This document shows positions 27,857-36,768 of a DNA stretch of 64,000 nt, piece by piece. Numbering within the stretch: the first letter of the stretch is position 1; each line of letters begins with the position of its first letter. The notes under the pieces are model-generated. The model did no database searches, was not told the origin of the DNA, and saw nothing but the letters and a program-made list of their open reading frames with translations. Both the position numbers and the translations under genes were made by a program. The stretch is taken from assembly GCA_965220825.1 (NCBI GenBank), contig OZ244839.1, positions 1 through 64,000 of the forward strand, given 5' to 3'. The DNA is from G965220825 sp965220825 (GTDB lineage Bacteria > Pseudomonadota > Alphaproteobacteria > UBA828).

Positions 27857-28795
27857 TCAGGCGGAGGCCGCGCGTACCCGGTTCACGAGCGTCCCGATGC
27901 CCTCGATCTCGCACCGGATCTCGTCTCCCGGCGCGAGGTAGCCCGGCGCCGGCACCACGTCGTCGCGGGTGGTCTTGCGGGCGCCGAGCTCCGGATCGGT
28001 ACCCCACGCGGTGCCGCCCGGCGTGCCGGTGGAGATCACGAAACCCGGCTGCAAGGTGAGAAAGGTGGAGAAGAAGGCGATCACCTCGTGGACCGGCCAG
28101 ATCATGTTGGCGGTGCGGTTGTTCTGGCGCAGCTCGCCATTCACCAGGGTGCGCAGCCCGAGCGCCTGCGGATCGGGAATTTCGTCCGCCGTGACCAGAA
28201 CCGGCCCCAGCGGCGCGCAACTGTCGAAGTTCTTGCCGGGGCCCAGATTGTAGGTGCAGGTGCCGTCGGGCCGCATGCGGACCTGCCGGTCACGGGCGGT
28301 GACGTCGTTCATGATCGTATAGCCGAACACGTGGTCGAGGGCGGCCTCGGGCGCGATGTGGCGGCCGGGCCTGCCGATGACCACGGCGAGTTCGGTTTCG
28401 TAGTCGAGCTTCGTGGTGACGCGCGGATCCAGCAGTACATCGTCCTCGGGCCCGACCACGCCGTGAGGCACCTTGATGAAGAACTCCGGCTCCTTGCGGT
28501 CCACCTTGGGTTTTTCGTCCCTGTGATCGCGATAGTTCTCGCCGGTGCAGAGCACGATCTCGGGGCGGAGCGGCGCGTCCAGCCGCAGCGACGCGAGATC
28601 GAGCCAGGGTGCCGCGCCCTCCCGCGCGCGTGACAGTGCGTGCTCCGCTCTCTCGAGCCCGGCCGCGCCGGCCGCGATCAGCGCCGTCATGTCTCCCGGA
28701 GCCTCGCCGGGCGGCGGCGGCACGGCCGTTGCCCGGCCGCCCTCGAGCGCCGCAATCCGCGCCCTGTCCCCGTCCCGATAGCGGATGAATCGCAC
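27857..28795 (-). CDS. Fumarylacetoacetate hydrolase (FAH) family protein
   Basis: A 312-residue FAH-fold enzyme. The catalytic domain contains CTGENYRDH (about residue 84), the metal-binding acidic pair in DYETELAVVIGRPGR, NDVTARDRQ, and the C-terminal STGTPGGTAWG segment. Family members hydrolyse or decarboxylate acylpyruvates and 2-hydroxy-dienoates in aromatic degradation; the exact substrate is unknown. Translation begins at GTG (28795), 9 bp after the RidA-like gene on the same strand, so the two probably form one transcript. Confidence 0.88.
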   Translation of the reverse strand: MRFIRYRDGDRARIAALEGGRATAVPPPPGEAPGDMTALIAAGAAGLERAEHALSRAREGAAPWLDLASLRLDAPLRPEIVLCTGENYRDHRDEKPKVDRKEPEFFIKVPHGVVGPEDDVLLDPRVTTKLDYETELAVVIGRPGRHIAPEAALDHVFGYTIMNDVTARDRQVRMRPDGTCTYNLGPGKNFDSCAPLGPVLVTADEIPDPQALGLRTLVNGELRQNNRTANMIWPVHEVIAFFSTFLTLQPGFVISTGTPGGTAWGTDPELGARKTTRDDVVPAPGYLAPGDEIRCEIEGIGTLVNRVRAASA

Positions 28796-28804
28796 GGCCG
28801 CCTC

Positions 28805-29242
28805 CTATCCGCCGAGCGGCATGGCGACCATGCCTTCGATCTCCACCAGCATCTTCGGGTGGGAGAGTTCGGTCACGCCCACCAGGGTGCGGGGCGGCGG
28901 GTTCGCCGGATCGAAATGGCGCGCCGAAATCTCGTTCACCACATCCTGCCCGGACATGTCGGTGAGGTAGATGTTGAGCTTGACCACATGGGCGAAATCC
29001 GTGCCGGCCGCCGCCAGGATGGTGCCGATATTGGCGAAGGTCTTTTCCGCCTGCTCCCGCATGCCGCCGGCGAGCCATTCCGCCTCCGCCACCGGATCGT
29101 GCGGGTGGGCATGGTAGATGGGGATCGGTCCGCAGCCAGAGAAGAGCACCAGCCGGGCGTTCTCCACCGCGAAGGCGGCGCTGAAAGGGCTCTTATATTC
29201 CGGTTTGAGCGGCAGGTGGTGGATGGGCGTGATGACGGGCAT
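28805..29242 (-). CDS. RidA-family (YjgF/UK114) protein
   Basis: A 145-residue RidA-fold protein. RidA members deaminate reactive enamines/imines or act as small-molecule hydrolases, generally as trimers. The key arginine is in PPPRTLVGV and the downstream acidic residue in VEIEGMVAMP; the middle has the family segment QAEKTFANIGTILAAAGTDF. The ATG at 29242 was preferred because upstream in-frame residues are Arg-rich and unlike the family. It is the first gene of a probable two-gene operon with the FAH enzyme, suggesting removal of a reactive intermediate of that pathway. Confidence 0.88.
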   Translation of the reverse strand: MPVITPIHHLPLKPEYKSPFSAAFAVENARLVLFSGCGPIPIYHAHPHDPVAEAEWLAGGMREQAEKTFANIGTILAAAGTDFAHVVKLNIYLTDMSGQDVVNEISARHFDPANPPPRTLVGVTELSHPKMLVEIEGMVAMPLGG

Positions 29243-29415
29243 GGCGGCGGCTTCCCGGATCGTTCGGCGTCTGCCCCTCCGATACATGACGGAGCGCCCC
29301 GACCGCAAGTGCGCTCGCTCGCGTGCGGTGGCGGCGTGCCGGATCCGGTCGCCGGTTTGACCCCGCCCCGGACGGTCGTCATGCTCCGATTCCGTGCAGC
29401 GACGGAGGAAAGCGC

Positions 29416-29739
29416 ATGGCGCTCTACGAGATGCGGACATACACCGTCCAGGTCGGCAAGATGGCGGATGTGGTCGCGCGCTATCGCGACGAAGGCTGGC
29501 CCGTGCTCCAGGCGGGCGGTTTCGGGAACAAGCTGGTGGGCTACTTCACGGCCGACACCGGCACCATCAACCGCCTCGTCCATCTCTGGAAGTTCGACGA
29601 CGATGCGGACCGGCGTGCGCATTGGGCGGGGCTCTTCCAGAACGAGGCGTTCATGGCGTTCGCCGGGACGATCCGCCCCCTCATCCTCTCCCAGGAGGTG
29701 ATGCTGTTGAACGAAGCGCCCTGGGGGCCGCACCCCTGA
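29416..29739 (+). CDS. NIPSNAP-family protein
   Basis: A 107-residue protein of the NIPSNAP family (dimeric alpha-beta barrel fold), recognised by the opening MALYEMRTYTVQVGKM, the central GYFTADTG and the HLWKFDDDADR region. The ATG at 29416 has a GGAGGA ribosome-binding site 6-7 bases upstream. Bacterial NIPSNAP proteins have no settled biochemical role but often accompany catabolic genes; here it diverges from the RidA-FAH pair. It is convergent with the ion channel gene. Confidence 0.88.
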   Translation: MALYEMRTYTVQVGKMADVVARYRDEGWPVLQAGGFGNKLVGYFTADTGTINRLVHLWKFDDDADRRAHWAGLFQNEAFMAFAGTIRPLILSQEVMLLNEAPWGPHP

Positions 29740-29761
29740 CGCGGGCGGGCGGGGAGCCCGG

Positions 29762-30667
29762 TCACTTCTTGTTGAGGTTTGCGACCAGCGCCTCGATGCG
29801 CTCCAGGGTATCACGCGCGGCGGCGGCCTCCTTGCGGAGGGCCTGAAGCGTCTCCTCGCCGCCCCGGACCGTGACTTCGTGGCGGGCGTCGTGGAGGTTG
29901 TTGATCACCACCGCGATCACCAGGTTGATCATGATGACGGCCGCCAGCATCACGAAGCTCACGAAATAGAGCCAGCTCATGGGGTGGAGCTCCATGGCGA
30001 CATACATGACGTCGGTCCAGTCCTCCAGCGTCATCACCCGGAAGAGGGTGAGGAAGGCGATGCCGAGGGAGCTCCAGTGCACCGGGTCGTGGTCGCAGAA
30101 CATGTAGACCCCGGCGACGGCATAGACGTAATAGACCACCGAGAGCAGCAGCATCACATGCCCGAGGCCGGGCAGCGAGCGGATCAGGGTTGCGACGATG
30201 AGGCGTAGCTGCGGCACCACCGTCACCACGCGGAGCACCCGCAGGAGCCGCGCAAGCCGGGCGATCAGCGCGAAGGAACCCGCGTCCGGCAGGAAGGCGA
30301 GGATCAGGATCGTGAAGTCGAACAGGTTCCAGCCGTCGCCGAAATAGCGGCCGAAGCGCGGTGCGACGGCGGTGATCTTCAGCGCGGCCTCCACCACGAA
30401 AACGGCGAGCGCGACGTCGTAGACCAGATGGATCGTGGGGCCGAAGCGTTCGCCCAGCGCACGGCTGGTCTCCACGCCGAGGCCGATCGCCGTCGCGAGA
30501 ATCATGGCGACGATCACCATGTCGAAGGCGCGCGTCGCCACCACGCGCGCGCAAACCCGCTGCAGCCGGTTCATGGGCCGGGGCTCTTGCGATGAAGGCT
30601 GCGACGCCGCCGGTGCGCCGGCCCTGTGTGCGCGGCCATAGAGCCACCGATAGGCCTGTTTGACCAC
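29762..30667 (-). CDS. Voltage-gated cation channel (NaChBac/BacNav-like ion transport protein)
   Basis: A 301-residue, single-repeat, six-helix channel that would assemble as a tetramer in the inner membrane. S1 starts near AFDMVIVAMILATAIGLG. S4 is IARLARLLRVLRVV, with Arg at every third position as in a voltage sensor. The pore filter is TLEDWTD (codons at 30011-30031, about residues 213-219), and S6 is followed by a C-terminal heptad-like helix (EETLQALRKEAAAARDTLER). NaChBac has TLESWAS; the extra acidic residues here could raise Ca2+ preference, but this is inference. GTG at 30667 is used; ATG at 30574 is an alternative that removes 31 hydrophilic residues. Confidence 0.9.
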   Translation of the reverse strand: MVKQAYRWLYGRAHRAGAPAASQPSSQEPRPMNRLQRVCARVVATRAFDMVIVAMILATAIGLGVETSRALGERFGPTIHLVYDVALAVFVVEAALKITAVAPRFGRYFGDGWNLFDFTILILAFLPDAGSFALIARLARLLRVLRVVTVVPQLRLIVATLIRSLPGLGHVMLLLSVVYYVYAVAGVYMFCDHDPVHWSSLGIAFLTLFRVMTLEDWTDVMYVAMELHPMSWLYFVSFVMLAAVIMINLVIAVVINNLHDARHEVTVRGGEETLQALRKEAAAARDTLERIEALVANLNKK

Positions 30668-30744
30668 GGTTCTGCCGCCTTCCGTCCGGAGCGCGTGGGT
30701 CTTTGCGGTGTGCGGTCTTCCGAGCCGCCGGGCGCGCCGGCCGC

Positions 30745-31776
30745 CTAGCGCGCGTCCACCGTCCAGGTGTGACCGCTGCGCAGCAGGGCGTCGATACCGG
30801 TGGTGCCGGCCTTGGTCTTGGCGTCGGCGATCTGTGCGTGGACGGCGGCCTCGTAGCTCTCTTCCGGGGCCCGGTAGAGAACGCCGAGTGCGACGGGGAA
30901 GTCCGGCGGCCCCAGTTCGGCGAGCATCCCGGCAAGCGCCCGGTTGGACTCGTCATGCACCAGGATGCTGCTGGCTTCCGCACCGCCTTCGTCGAGGGTC
31001 GCCACCTCCAGCGCGAGCCCGCCCGGCGCAAGCCGGAGCCCGCGTTCGGCCTCCCTCCCGAAGACGAGCGGTTTGCCGTGCTCGACGAAAATCTGGGTCT
31101 CCGGTGCGGTGCGCTTCTCGGCGAAGTCCGCGAAGGCGCCGTCATTGTAGACGATGCAGTTCTGGAAGATCTCGACAAAGGAGGCGCCGCGGTGGGCGTG
31201 GGCCGCCTTCAAGACGTCGGGCAGCCGCTTCTGATCCGTGTCGATGGCCCGGGCCACGAAGCGGGCGCCGGCGCCGAGGGCGAAGCGGGTCGCCGAAAGC
31301 GGGTGGTCCACGGAACCCAGCGGCGTGGACGGCGAGCGCGTGCCCTCCCGCGAGGTGGGCGAGTACTGGCCCTTGGTGAGGCCATAGATCTCGTTGTTGA
31401 AGAGCAGGATGTTGAGGTCCACATTGCGGCGCAGCGCATGCAGGGTGTGGTTGCCGCCGATGGAGAGGCCATCGCCGTCGCCCGAGACGACCCAGACGTC
31501 GAGCTCGGGATTGGCGAGCTTCACCCCGGTGGCGATCGCCGGCGCCCGCCCGTGGATGGTGTGGAAGCCGTAGGTCGCCATGTAGTAGGGGAAGCGCGCG
31601 GCACAGCCGATGCCGGAGACGAACACGACGTTCTCGGTTGGCGTGCCGATTTCAGCCAGCGCCTTGCGGACGGCCTTGACGATCGCATAGTCGCCGCAGC
31701 CCGGGCACCAGCGGATCTCCTGATCGGAGGTGAAGTCCGCAGGGGTGAGGTCGGGGATGGTGACGGAGTCGTTCAT
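30745..31776 (-). CDS. korB: 2-oxoglutarate:ferredoxin oxidoreductase, beta subunit
   Basis: A 343-residue TPP-binding beta subunit. It interconverts 2-oxoglutarate plus CoA with succinyl-CoA and CO2, using ferredoxin as electron carrier. Visible signatures: IRWCPGCGDY near residue 22, GIGCAARFPYY, and the TPP motif GDGDGLSIGGNHTLHALRR continuing to LLFNNEIYGLTKGQYSPTS (about residues 95-137). The start at 31776 follows the korA stop codon by one base (TGA-G-ATG), indicating translational coupling. KorB families resemble pyruvate and isovalerate oxidoreductase subunits, so the exact 2-oxoacid is inferred from the two-subunit organisation. Confidence 0.92.
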   Translation of the reverse strand: MNDSVTIPDLTPADFTSDQEIRWCPGCGDYAIVKAVRKALAEIGTPTENVVFVSGIGCAARFPYYMATYGFHTIHGRAPAIATGVKLANPELDVWVVSGDGDGLSIGGNHTLHALRRNVDLNILLFNNEIYGLTKGQYSPTSREGTRSPSTPLGSVDHPLSATRFALGAGARFVARAIDTDQKRLPDVLKAAHAHRGASFVEIFQNCIVYNDGAFADFAEKRTAPETQIFVEHGKPLVFGREAERGLRLAPGGLALEVATLDEGGAEASSILVHDESNRALAGMLAELGPPDFPVALGVLYRAPEESYEAAVHAQIADAKTKAGTTGIDALLRSGHTWTVDAR

Positions 31777-31777
31777 C

Positions 31778-33643
31778 TCAGCGCTCCGAATGTTCGCGGA
31801 TCGCGTCCACGATTTCCGCAATCTTGAAGGGTTTGCCCGTGACCTTGGAAAGGCTCTCGGCCGGGATCAGATAGGCGCTGCGCAGCAGCCCGCAGAGCTG
31901 GCCCGCGTTCATCTCCGGCACCAGTACCTTCTCGAAGCCCGCCAGCAGGGTGCCGAGATTGTGCGGGAACGGGCTCAGATGGCGCAGATGAATGTGGGAG
32001 ACGGCGTAACCCTCCTGCCGCGTCCGCTCGACGGCGCGGCTGATGGGGCCCCAGGTGGAGCCCCAGCCGACCACCGCCAGCGCGCCGCTCTCCGGCCCCT
32101 GGTCCACGGTCTGGGGCGGGATGTTCCGCGCGATGCCGGCGATCTTGGCATGGCGGAGGTCGGTCATGCGCTGATGGTTCTCGGGGTCGTAGGAGACGTT
32201 CCCCGTCTCGTGCCCCTTCTCCAGGCCGCCGATGCGGTGCTCGAGACCGGGGGTGCCGGGCTTCACCCAGGGGCGCGCCAGCGTCTCCGCATTCCGCTCA
32301 TAGGGGAGGAAGCCCTCGGGCTCCGTGCGGAAGGTCACGGGGAAGGGCGCGAACGAGCCCTCCTCGGGGAGGCGCCAGGGCTCCGCGGCATTGGCGATGA
32401 AGGTGTCGGTGAGGATCACCACGGGCGTCATGTAGCGGGTCGCGAGCCGCACCGCCTCGATGGCCACGTCGAAGGAATCGGCCGGCGAGCGCGCGGCGAG
32501 CACGGCGAGCGGCGCATCGCCGTTGCGCCCCTGGATCGCGAGATTGAGGTCGGACTGCTCCGTCTTGGTGGGCATGCCGGTCGAAGGGCCTGCACGCTGG
32601 GAGTTCACCAGGATCAACGGCAGTTCCGCCATGATGGCGAGCCCCAGCGCTTCCGTCTTGAGCGCGACGCCCGGGCCCGAGCTCGAGGTGATGCCCAGCG
32701 AGCCCGCATAGGATGCGCCGAGTGCGGCGCCGATGGCGGCGATTTCATCCTCCGCCTGGAAGGTCGTCACGTCATACGCCTTCAGCCGCGCCAGCACATG
32801 GAGCACCGAAGACGCGGGCGTGATCGGATAGGAGCTGAACACCATCTTCAGCCCGGCGAGCTGGGATCCGGCCACGAGCCCCCAGGCGAGCGCTTCGGTG
32901 CCCGTGACGGTTCGGTAGAGGCCGGGTGCGAACTCGGCCGGCGCGATCTCGAAGGCGCGGGTACCGTCGGGAAGCTCGGCGGTCTCGCCGAAGGCGTGGC
33001 CCGCCTTCAGGCAGGCGATATTGGCCTCGGCGACGGCCGGCATGGCCTTGAACTTCGTCCCGAGCCATTCGACGGTGGGTGCGATCTTCCGGTCGTAGAT
33101 CCAGTACAGGAGGCCCAGCGTCCAGAGGTTCTTCGCCCGCAGGCCGTCCTTCTTGCTGACGCCGCAATCCTTCACGGCCTCCAGCGTGAGCTTCGAAATA
33201 TCGATGGCCATGACCCGGTAGGCGGAGAGGGTGTCGTCCTCCAGCGGGTTGGTCTCGTAGCCGGCCTTGCGCAGGTTCTTGTCGTTGAAGGTGCCGGTGT
33301 CGACGATGACCAGGCCGTGCTCGCGAAGGTCCTTCAGGTTGACCCTGAGTGCCGCCGGATTCATGCAGACCAGGACGTCCGGCAGGTCGCCCGACGTCAT
33401 CACCGTGCGGGAGCCGAAATTGATCTGGAAGGCGGAGACGCCGTAGGTGGTGCCCACCGGCGCCCTTATCTCGGCCGGAAAATCGGGGAAGGTGGTGAGG
33501 TCGTTGCCGGCGAGTGCGGCGGTCTCGGCAAAGCGTCCGCCCGTCAGCTGCATGCCGTCGCCGGAATCGCCGGCGAATCGGATCACCGCCGTCTCCACCT
33601 CTTCGCGGGGCGCCTCATCCAGAATCAAAGCCGGTTCTGCCAT
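31778..33643 (-). CDS. korA: 2-oxoglutarate:ferredoxin oxidoreductase, alpha subunit (gamma-alpha fusion)
   Basis: A 621-residue fusion subunit. Residues 1-200 are the gamma domain, starting with VIRFAGDSGDGMQLTGG. The alpha domain starts near residue 235 and includes SSYPITPASSVLHVL, QAEDEIAAIGAALGASYAG, SSSGPGVALKTEALGLA and SQRAGPSTGMPTKTEQ. The start at 33643 (MAEPALILDEAP) has a GGAGACGAAGG Shine-Dalgarno region; the open frame upstream runs antisense to the ferredoxin reductase gene and was excluded. It is the first gene of a coupled korA-korB pair, with the ferredoxin-NADP reductase gene upstream on the same strand. Confidence 0.93.
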   Translation of the reverse strand: MAEPALILDEAPREEVETAVIRFAGDSGDGMQLTGGRFAETAALAGNDLTTFPDFPAEIRAPVGTTYGVSAFQINFGSRTVMTSGDLPDVLVCMNPAALRVNLKDLREHGLVIVDTGTFNDKNLRKAGYETNPLEDDTLSAYRVMAIDISKLTLEAVKDCGVSKKDGLRAKNLWTLGLLYWIYDRKIAPTVEWLGTKFKAMPAVAEANIACLKAGHAFGETAELPDGTRAFEIAPAEFAPGLYRTVTGTEALAWGLVAGSQLAGLKMVFSSYPITPASSVLHVLARLKAYDVTTFQAEDEIAAIGAALGASYAGSLGITSSSGPGVALKTEALGLAIMAELPLILVNSQRAGPSTGMPTKTEQSDLNLAIQGRNGDAPLAVLAARSPADSFDVAIEAVRLATRYMTPVVILTDTFIANAAEPWRLPEEGSFAPFPVTFRTEPEGFLPYERNAETLARPWVKPGTPGLEHRIGGLEKGHETGNVSYDPENHQRMTDLRHAKIAGIARNIPPQTVDQGPESGALAVVGWGSTWGPISRAVERTRQEGYAVSHIHLRHLSPFPHNLGTLLAGFEKVLVPEMNAGQLCGLLRSAYLIPAESLSKVTGKPFKIAEIVDAIREHSER

Positions 33644-33767
33644 CGTGCCTTCGTCTCCATTGGGCCTTGCGCGTTTCGAAACCGCAGCCCATCGCCTGCC
33701 GGAGGTGCCCTTCCAGCGGAGGGCGCCTGCGGGTCTTGCCGAGATTAACCGCCTTTGTGCTCCACGC

Positions 33768-35087
33768 CTAACCCGCGGCCTGGAGCCCGTCGAGGACGGC
33801 GAACATGTCTTCCCGCCGGTAGAGCTTGCGCCGCGGGGCGCCTTCGCGGGCGGCGGCGATCTCCGCCGCCTCGATCCGCCGCCAGTCCGCGAAATCGACC
33901 CAACGCGCGCCGCGCTCACGCAACAGCGGCTCCAGCGCCTGCCGCCCCGGCTTCCCGCCTCCGTCCAGGTCGGCGAGGATCTGTTCGGCGGCGGTCCTGC
34001 CGTCGGGCTTGTTGGTTCCGATGACGCCGGTGGGGCCGCGCTTGATCCAGCCCACGGTGTAGAGCCCGGGCTCCACACGCCCCTGGTCGTTGACGACGAC
34101 GCCGCGCCGGTGGTCGAAGGGCGCGCCCGGGACGGGGAGCGAAAGATAGCCGATGGCGGCGACGACGAGGCCGCATGCAATCTCGAAATAGCTGCCGGTG
34201 CCGACGGCGCGGCCTTCCTCCACCCGCGTGCGTTCGAAGCGCACCGCCTCCGCCCGCTCCCCGCCGAGGATTTCGACCGGGCTTGCGAAGAAGTCGAAAT
34301 GCACGCGCTTGGGCTTCTCGTCCGCCGCCCGCTCCGAAAAGGCGCGAAGCGTGGCGAGATTCTTCTCACGCAGGCGCCTGTCGCGGTCGGACATTTCGCC
34401 GGTCACTTCGTCCGGCAGGTCGGCGGCGCGCACCTGGGGGACGCAGTTCTCGAGCTGGCCCATTTCGCGCAGCTCCACATTGGTGAACTTCGCGTCCACC
34501 GGGCCGCGCCGCGCCACCATGTGCACGTCCCGGATCGGCGCCGCCTGTATGGGCGTCGCCGCATAGTCGGGAAGGTCGGTCGCGGCCATCTCCGCGGGCG
34601 TCTTCACCAGCACCCGCGCCACGTCGATCGCCACATTGCCCGCGCCGATGATCACCACCGTCTCGGTGTCGAGATCGGGTGCGCGGTCCACGAAATCGGG
34701 ATGAGCGTTGTACCAGTTGACGAAGCTCGCCGAGCCCACCACGCCGCGCTTCTCCTCGCCCGCTATGCCGAGAGGCCGGTCGTGGGCCGCGCCCACGGCG
34801 AGCACCACGGCATCGTAGAACTCGCGCAGCTCGTCGAGGGAGACGGCCGTCCCCACCTCCACGGCACCGTAATAGCGCACGTTCTCGTGGCTCAGCGTGC
34901 GGGCAAAGCCGCGCATGACGCTCTTGGTCTTTTCGTGGTCGGGCGCGACGCCGAAGCGGATCAGCCCGTAGGGCGTGGGCAGCCGGTCGAAAATGTCGAT
35001 CTGGCAGGCGTCGGTGGCGCGCAGGAGCGCGTCCGCAGCATAGAACCCTGCCGGGCCGGATCCGACGATTGCGACGCTGAGCGTCAT
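33768..35087 (-). CDS. Ferredoxin-NADP+ reductase, adrenodoxin reductase type (FprA-like)
   Basis: A 439-residue FAD- and NADP-binding flavoprotein transferring electrons between NADPH and ferredoxin. The FAD-binding glycine motif is VAIVGSGPAGFYAADALL at the N-terminus. The NADP site is VVIIGAGNVAIDVARVL (about residue 143). The conserved C-terminal segment is YTVGWIKRGPTGVIGTNKPD. Length and motifs match FprA/adrenodoxin reductase rather than plant-type FNR. It lies 124 bp upstream of korA on the same strand, and the context suggests it couples KorAB-reduced ferredoxin to the NADPH pool. No ferredoxin gene lies between them. Confidence 0.92.
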   Translation of the reverse strand: MTLSVAIVGSGPAGFYAADALLRATDACQIDIFDRLPTPYGLIRFGVAPDHEKTKSVMRGFARTLSHENVRYYGAVEVGTAVSLDELREFYDAVVLAVGAAHDRPLGIAGEEKRGVVGSASFVNWYNAHPDFVDRAPDLDTETVVIIGAGNVAIDVARVLVKTPAEMAATDLPDYAATPIQAAPIRDVHMVARRGPVDAKFTNVELREMGQLENCVPQVRAADLPDEVTGEMSDRDRRLREKNLATLRAFSERAADEKPKRVHFDFFASPVEILGGERAEAVRFERTRVEEGRAVGTGSYFEIACGLVVAAIGYLSLPVPGAPFDHRRGVVVNDQGRVEPGLYTVGWIKRGPTGVIGTNKPDGRTAAEQILADLDGGGKPGRQALEPLLRERGARWVDFADWRRIEAAEIAAAREGAPRRKLYRREDMFAVLDGLQAAG

Positions 35088-35175
35088 TGCTCCCTCTGGC
35101 CGGACTATCCGCCGGTCTCGCCACCAAAAACGGCCACACTATGCCAGCGATGGCCCGCAGTTTGAATCCCTTTGT

Positions 35176-35190
35176 TGCGCGAATCGCGCA
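35176..35190. promoter_or_regulatory. Short perfect palindrome in the fpr / phosphatase divergent region
   Basis: TGCGCGAATCGCGCA is a perfect 7-bp inverted repeat around one central base, 89 bp upstream of the fpr start and 134 bp upstream of the phosphatase start. Its size and position fit a repressor operator, but no regulator is identified and the sequence is GC-rich enough to occur by chance. Confidence 0.25.
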
Positions 35191-35323
35191 CTTCTTTGCG
35201 CGGTGCGCGCCCCGGGGCGGAATTCTGTGGTTTTCGCGTGGCGAGACGCGGTGATTCCATACGGCGCAGCCATACGGCAGGCGTCGCGGACCCGCGGTCC
35301 GAACGGTGTGCTATCGTGCGTCC

Positions 35324-36106
35324 ATGTTCGACTTCCGGCGTGGCGGGGGCGCGCCTTCCGTCCGGCGCACGGACTGGCGGCTTGCGCCCGGGTGGATGCC
35401 CCGCGGCGAGCGTCTTTACGCTATCGGCGACATCCACGGTCGGGCCGACCTTCTGAGGGTCTTGCTGGACGCCGTGGACGAGGATGTGCGCGGTACGGAT
35501 TCCGCAACGCTCGTGCTTCTCGGCGACTATGTGGACCGCGGGCCCGACTCCTCCCATGTCATCGACGCGCTGCTCGGAGCGCGGCCCGCGCTTTCGCGCA
35601 CCGTCCCGCTGCTCGGCAACCACGAGGCGTCGTTCCTGCAGTTTATGGAGGACGCCCGACTCGGGCCGAGCTGGCTTCACTATGGCGGCAGGGAGACGCT
35701 TGCGAGCTACGGTGTCCGCGCGGCGTCCGGCGGGGAGAGCCCGGCGCGTCTGGCGGCGCTGCAAGCCGCCCTGGCGGAGGCGCTTCCGCCGGCCCATCTC
35801 TCCTTCCTGGAGGCGCTTGCGCCTTCCTACGAGGCCGGCGGCTACCTTTTCGTTCATGCCGGTATCCGGCCGGGCATACCGCTCGCGGAGCAGTCGCTCG
35901 ACGAGCTGCTGTGGATTCGCGACGCGTTCCTCCGCTCCACCGCGGATCACGGCCGCGTGGTGGTGCACGGCCACACCATCGTCCAGGAGCCGGAGGTGCG
36001 CAGCAACCGCATCGGCATCGACACCGGCGCCTTCGCGACGGGCGTTCTCACCTGTCTCGTGCTTGAAGCGGACCGCTACCGCGTGATCCAGACGGAGCCC
36101 GCCTGA
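35324..36106 (+). CDS. PPP-family metallophosphoesterase (Ser/Thr phosphatase-like)
   Basis: A 260-residue cytoplasmic phosphoesterase with all PPP motifs in order: YAIGDIHGRADLL, LLGDYVDRGPDSS, PLLGNHEASF, FVHAGIRPG and VVVHGHTIV. These residues bind two metal ions at the active site. Related bacterial enzymes act on phosphoproteins or on diadenosine tetraphosphate; the substrate is unknown. The ATG at 35324 gives MFDFRRGGG; a GTG six codons earlier (35306) is possible. It is divergent from fpr and convergent with the cytochrome c gene. Confidence 0.92.
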   Translation: MFDFRRGGGAPSVRRTDWRLAPGWMPRGERLYAIGDIHGRADLLRVLLDAVDEDVRGTDSATLVLLGDYVDRGPDSSHVIDALLGARPALSRTVPLLGNHEASFLQFMEDARLGPSWLHYGGRETLASYGVRAASGGESPARLAALQAALAEALPPAHLSFLEALAPSYEAGGYLFVHAGIRPGIPLAEQSLDELLWIRDAFLRSTADHGRVVVHGHTIVQEPEVRSNRIGIDTGAFATGVLTCLVLEADRYRVIQTEPA

Positions 36107-36141
36107 GCCGCGCACGCGCGCGCACGATGCGGGGCCAGCGT

Positions 36142-36711
36142 CTATTCCGCCGGAAGCTCGGCGGGCGAGTCGGCCAGGGTGCGGAGATAGGCCAGAAGGT
36201 CCGCGCGGGCGCCGTGTTTCGAGATGCCCTTGAAGGCCATCTTGGTACCGGGCAGGTCGGCCTTGGGGTTGGCGATGAAACTGTTCAGCCGCTCGAAACT
36301 CCAGGCGCCCTCGAGACCCGCCATCGCATCCGAATAGTTGAAGCCCTCGACGTTCGCCACCTGCCGGTTGACCACGCTCCAAAGGTTGGGGCCCACCTTG
36401 TTCTTGCCGCCGGCGTCGACGGTGTGGCAGGCCGCACATTTCTTGAAGGCCTTGCGGCCCTTCTCGGGATCGGCCTCGGCCATCAGGGCGCCGAGCGGTG
36501 GCAACGGCTCCGCTTCCGCCGGGGCGGCATCCTCGGCGCCGTGGGCGTCCGCGGCGCCCTCGAGGTTCGCGACCGGATAGTGGACGACCCGCTCGTGCGC
36601 GCCATGCTCGAACTCGCCGAAAGCCGCGAGGGAAATCAACCATGCCGTCATCGCGACAAGGCCCGCGAAGAGCACCGCTCCGAAGAGCTTGTTCAACTCG
36701 AAAGTGTTCAT
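36142..36711 (-). CDS. Membrane-anchored class I cytochrome c (CycM/c552-like)
   Basis: A 189-residue c-type cytochrome. An uncleaved N-terminal hydrophobic segment (residues 9-31) is followed by an Ala/Glu/Pro-rich linker (about 45-75). The haem site is C92-A-A-C95-H96 and the distal ligand is Met158 in GTKMAFKG. Alphaproteobacterial CycM proteins of this design carry electrons from the bc1 complex to terminal oxidases at the periplasmic face of the inner membrane. A candidate promoter lies about 60 bp upstream. It is monocistronic by spacing. Confidence 0.92.
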   Translation of the reverse strand: MNTFELNKLFGAVLFAGLVAMTAWLISLAAFGEFEHGAHERVVHYPVANLEGAADAHGAEDAAPAEAEPLPPLGALMAEADPEKGRKAFKKCAACHTVDAGGKNKVGPNLWSVVNRQVANVEGFNYSDAMAGLEGAWSFERLNSFIANPKADLPGTKMAFKGISKHGARADLLAYLRTLADSPAELPAE

Positions 36712-36768
36712 GCCGATCGCCGCTGCTGGAGGAAGGGCCGGGCGGCCAAAACCGCCCTACGGCGCGAG

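Noticed and set aside
33644..34369. Upstream extension of the korA frame
   Set aside because: This part is antisense to the ferredoxin-NADP reductase gene, which has clear FAD and NADP motifs, and lies before a good ribosome-binding site at 33643.
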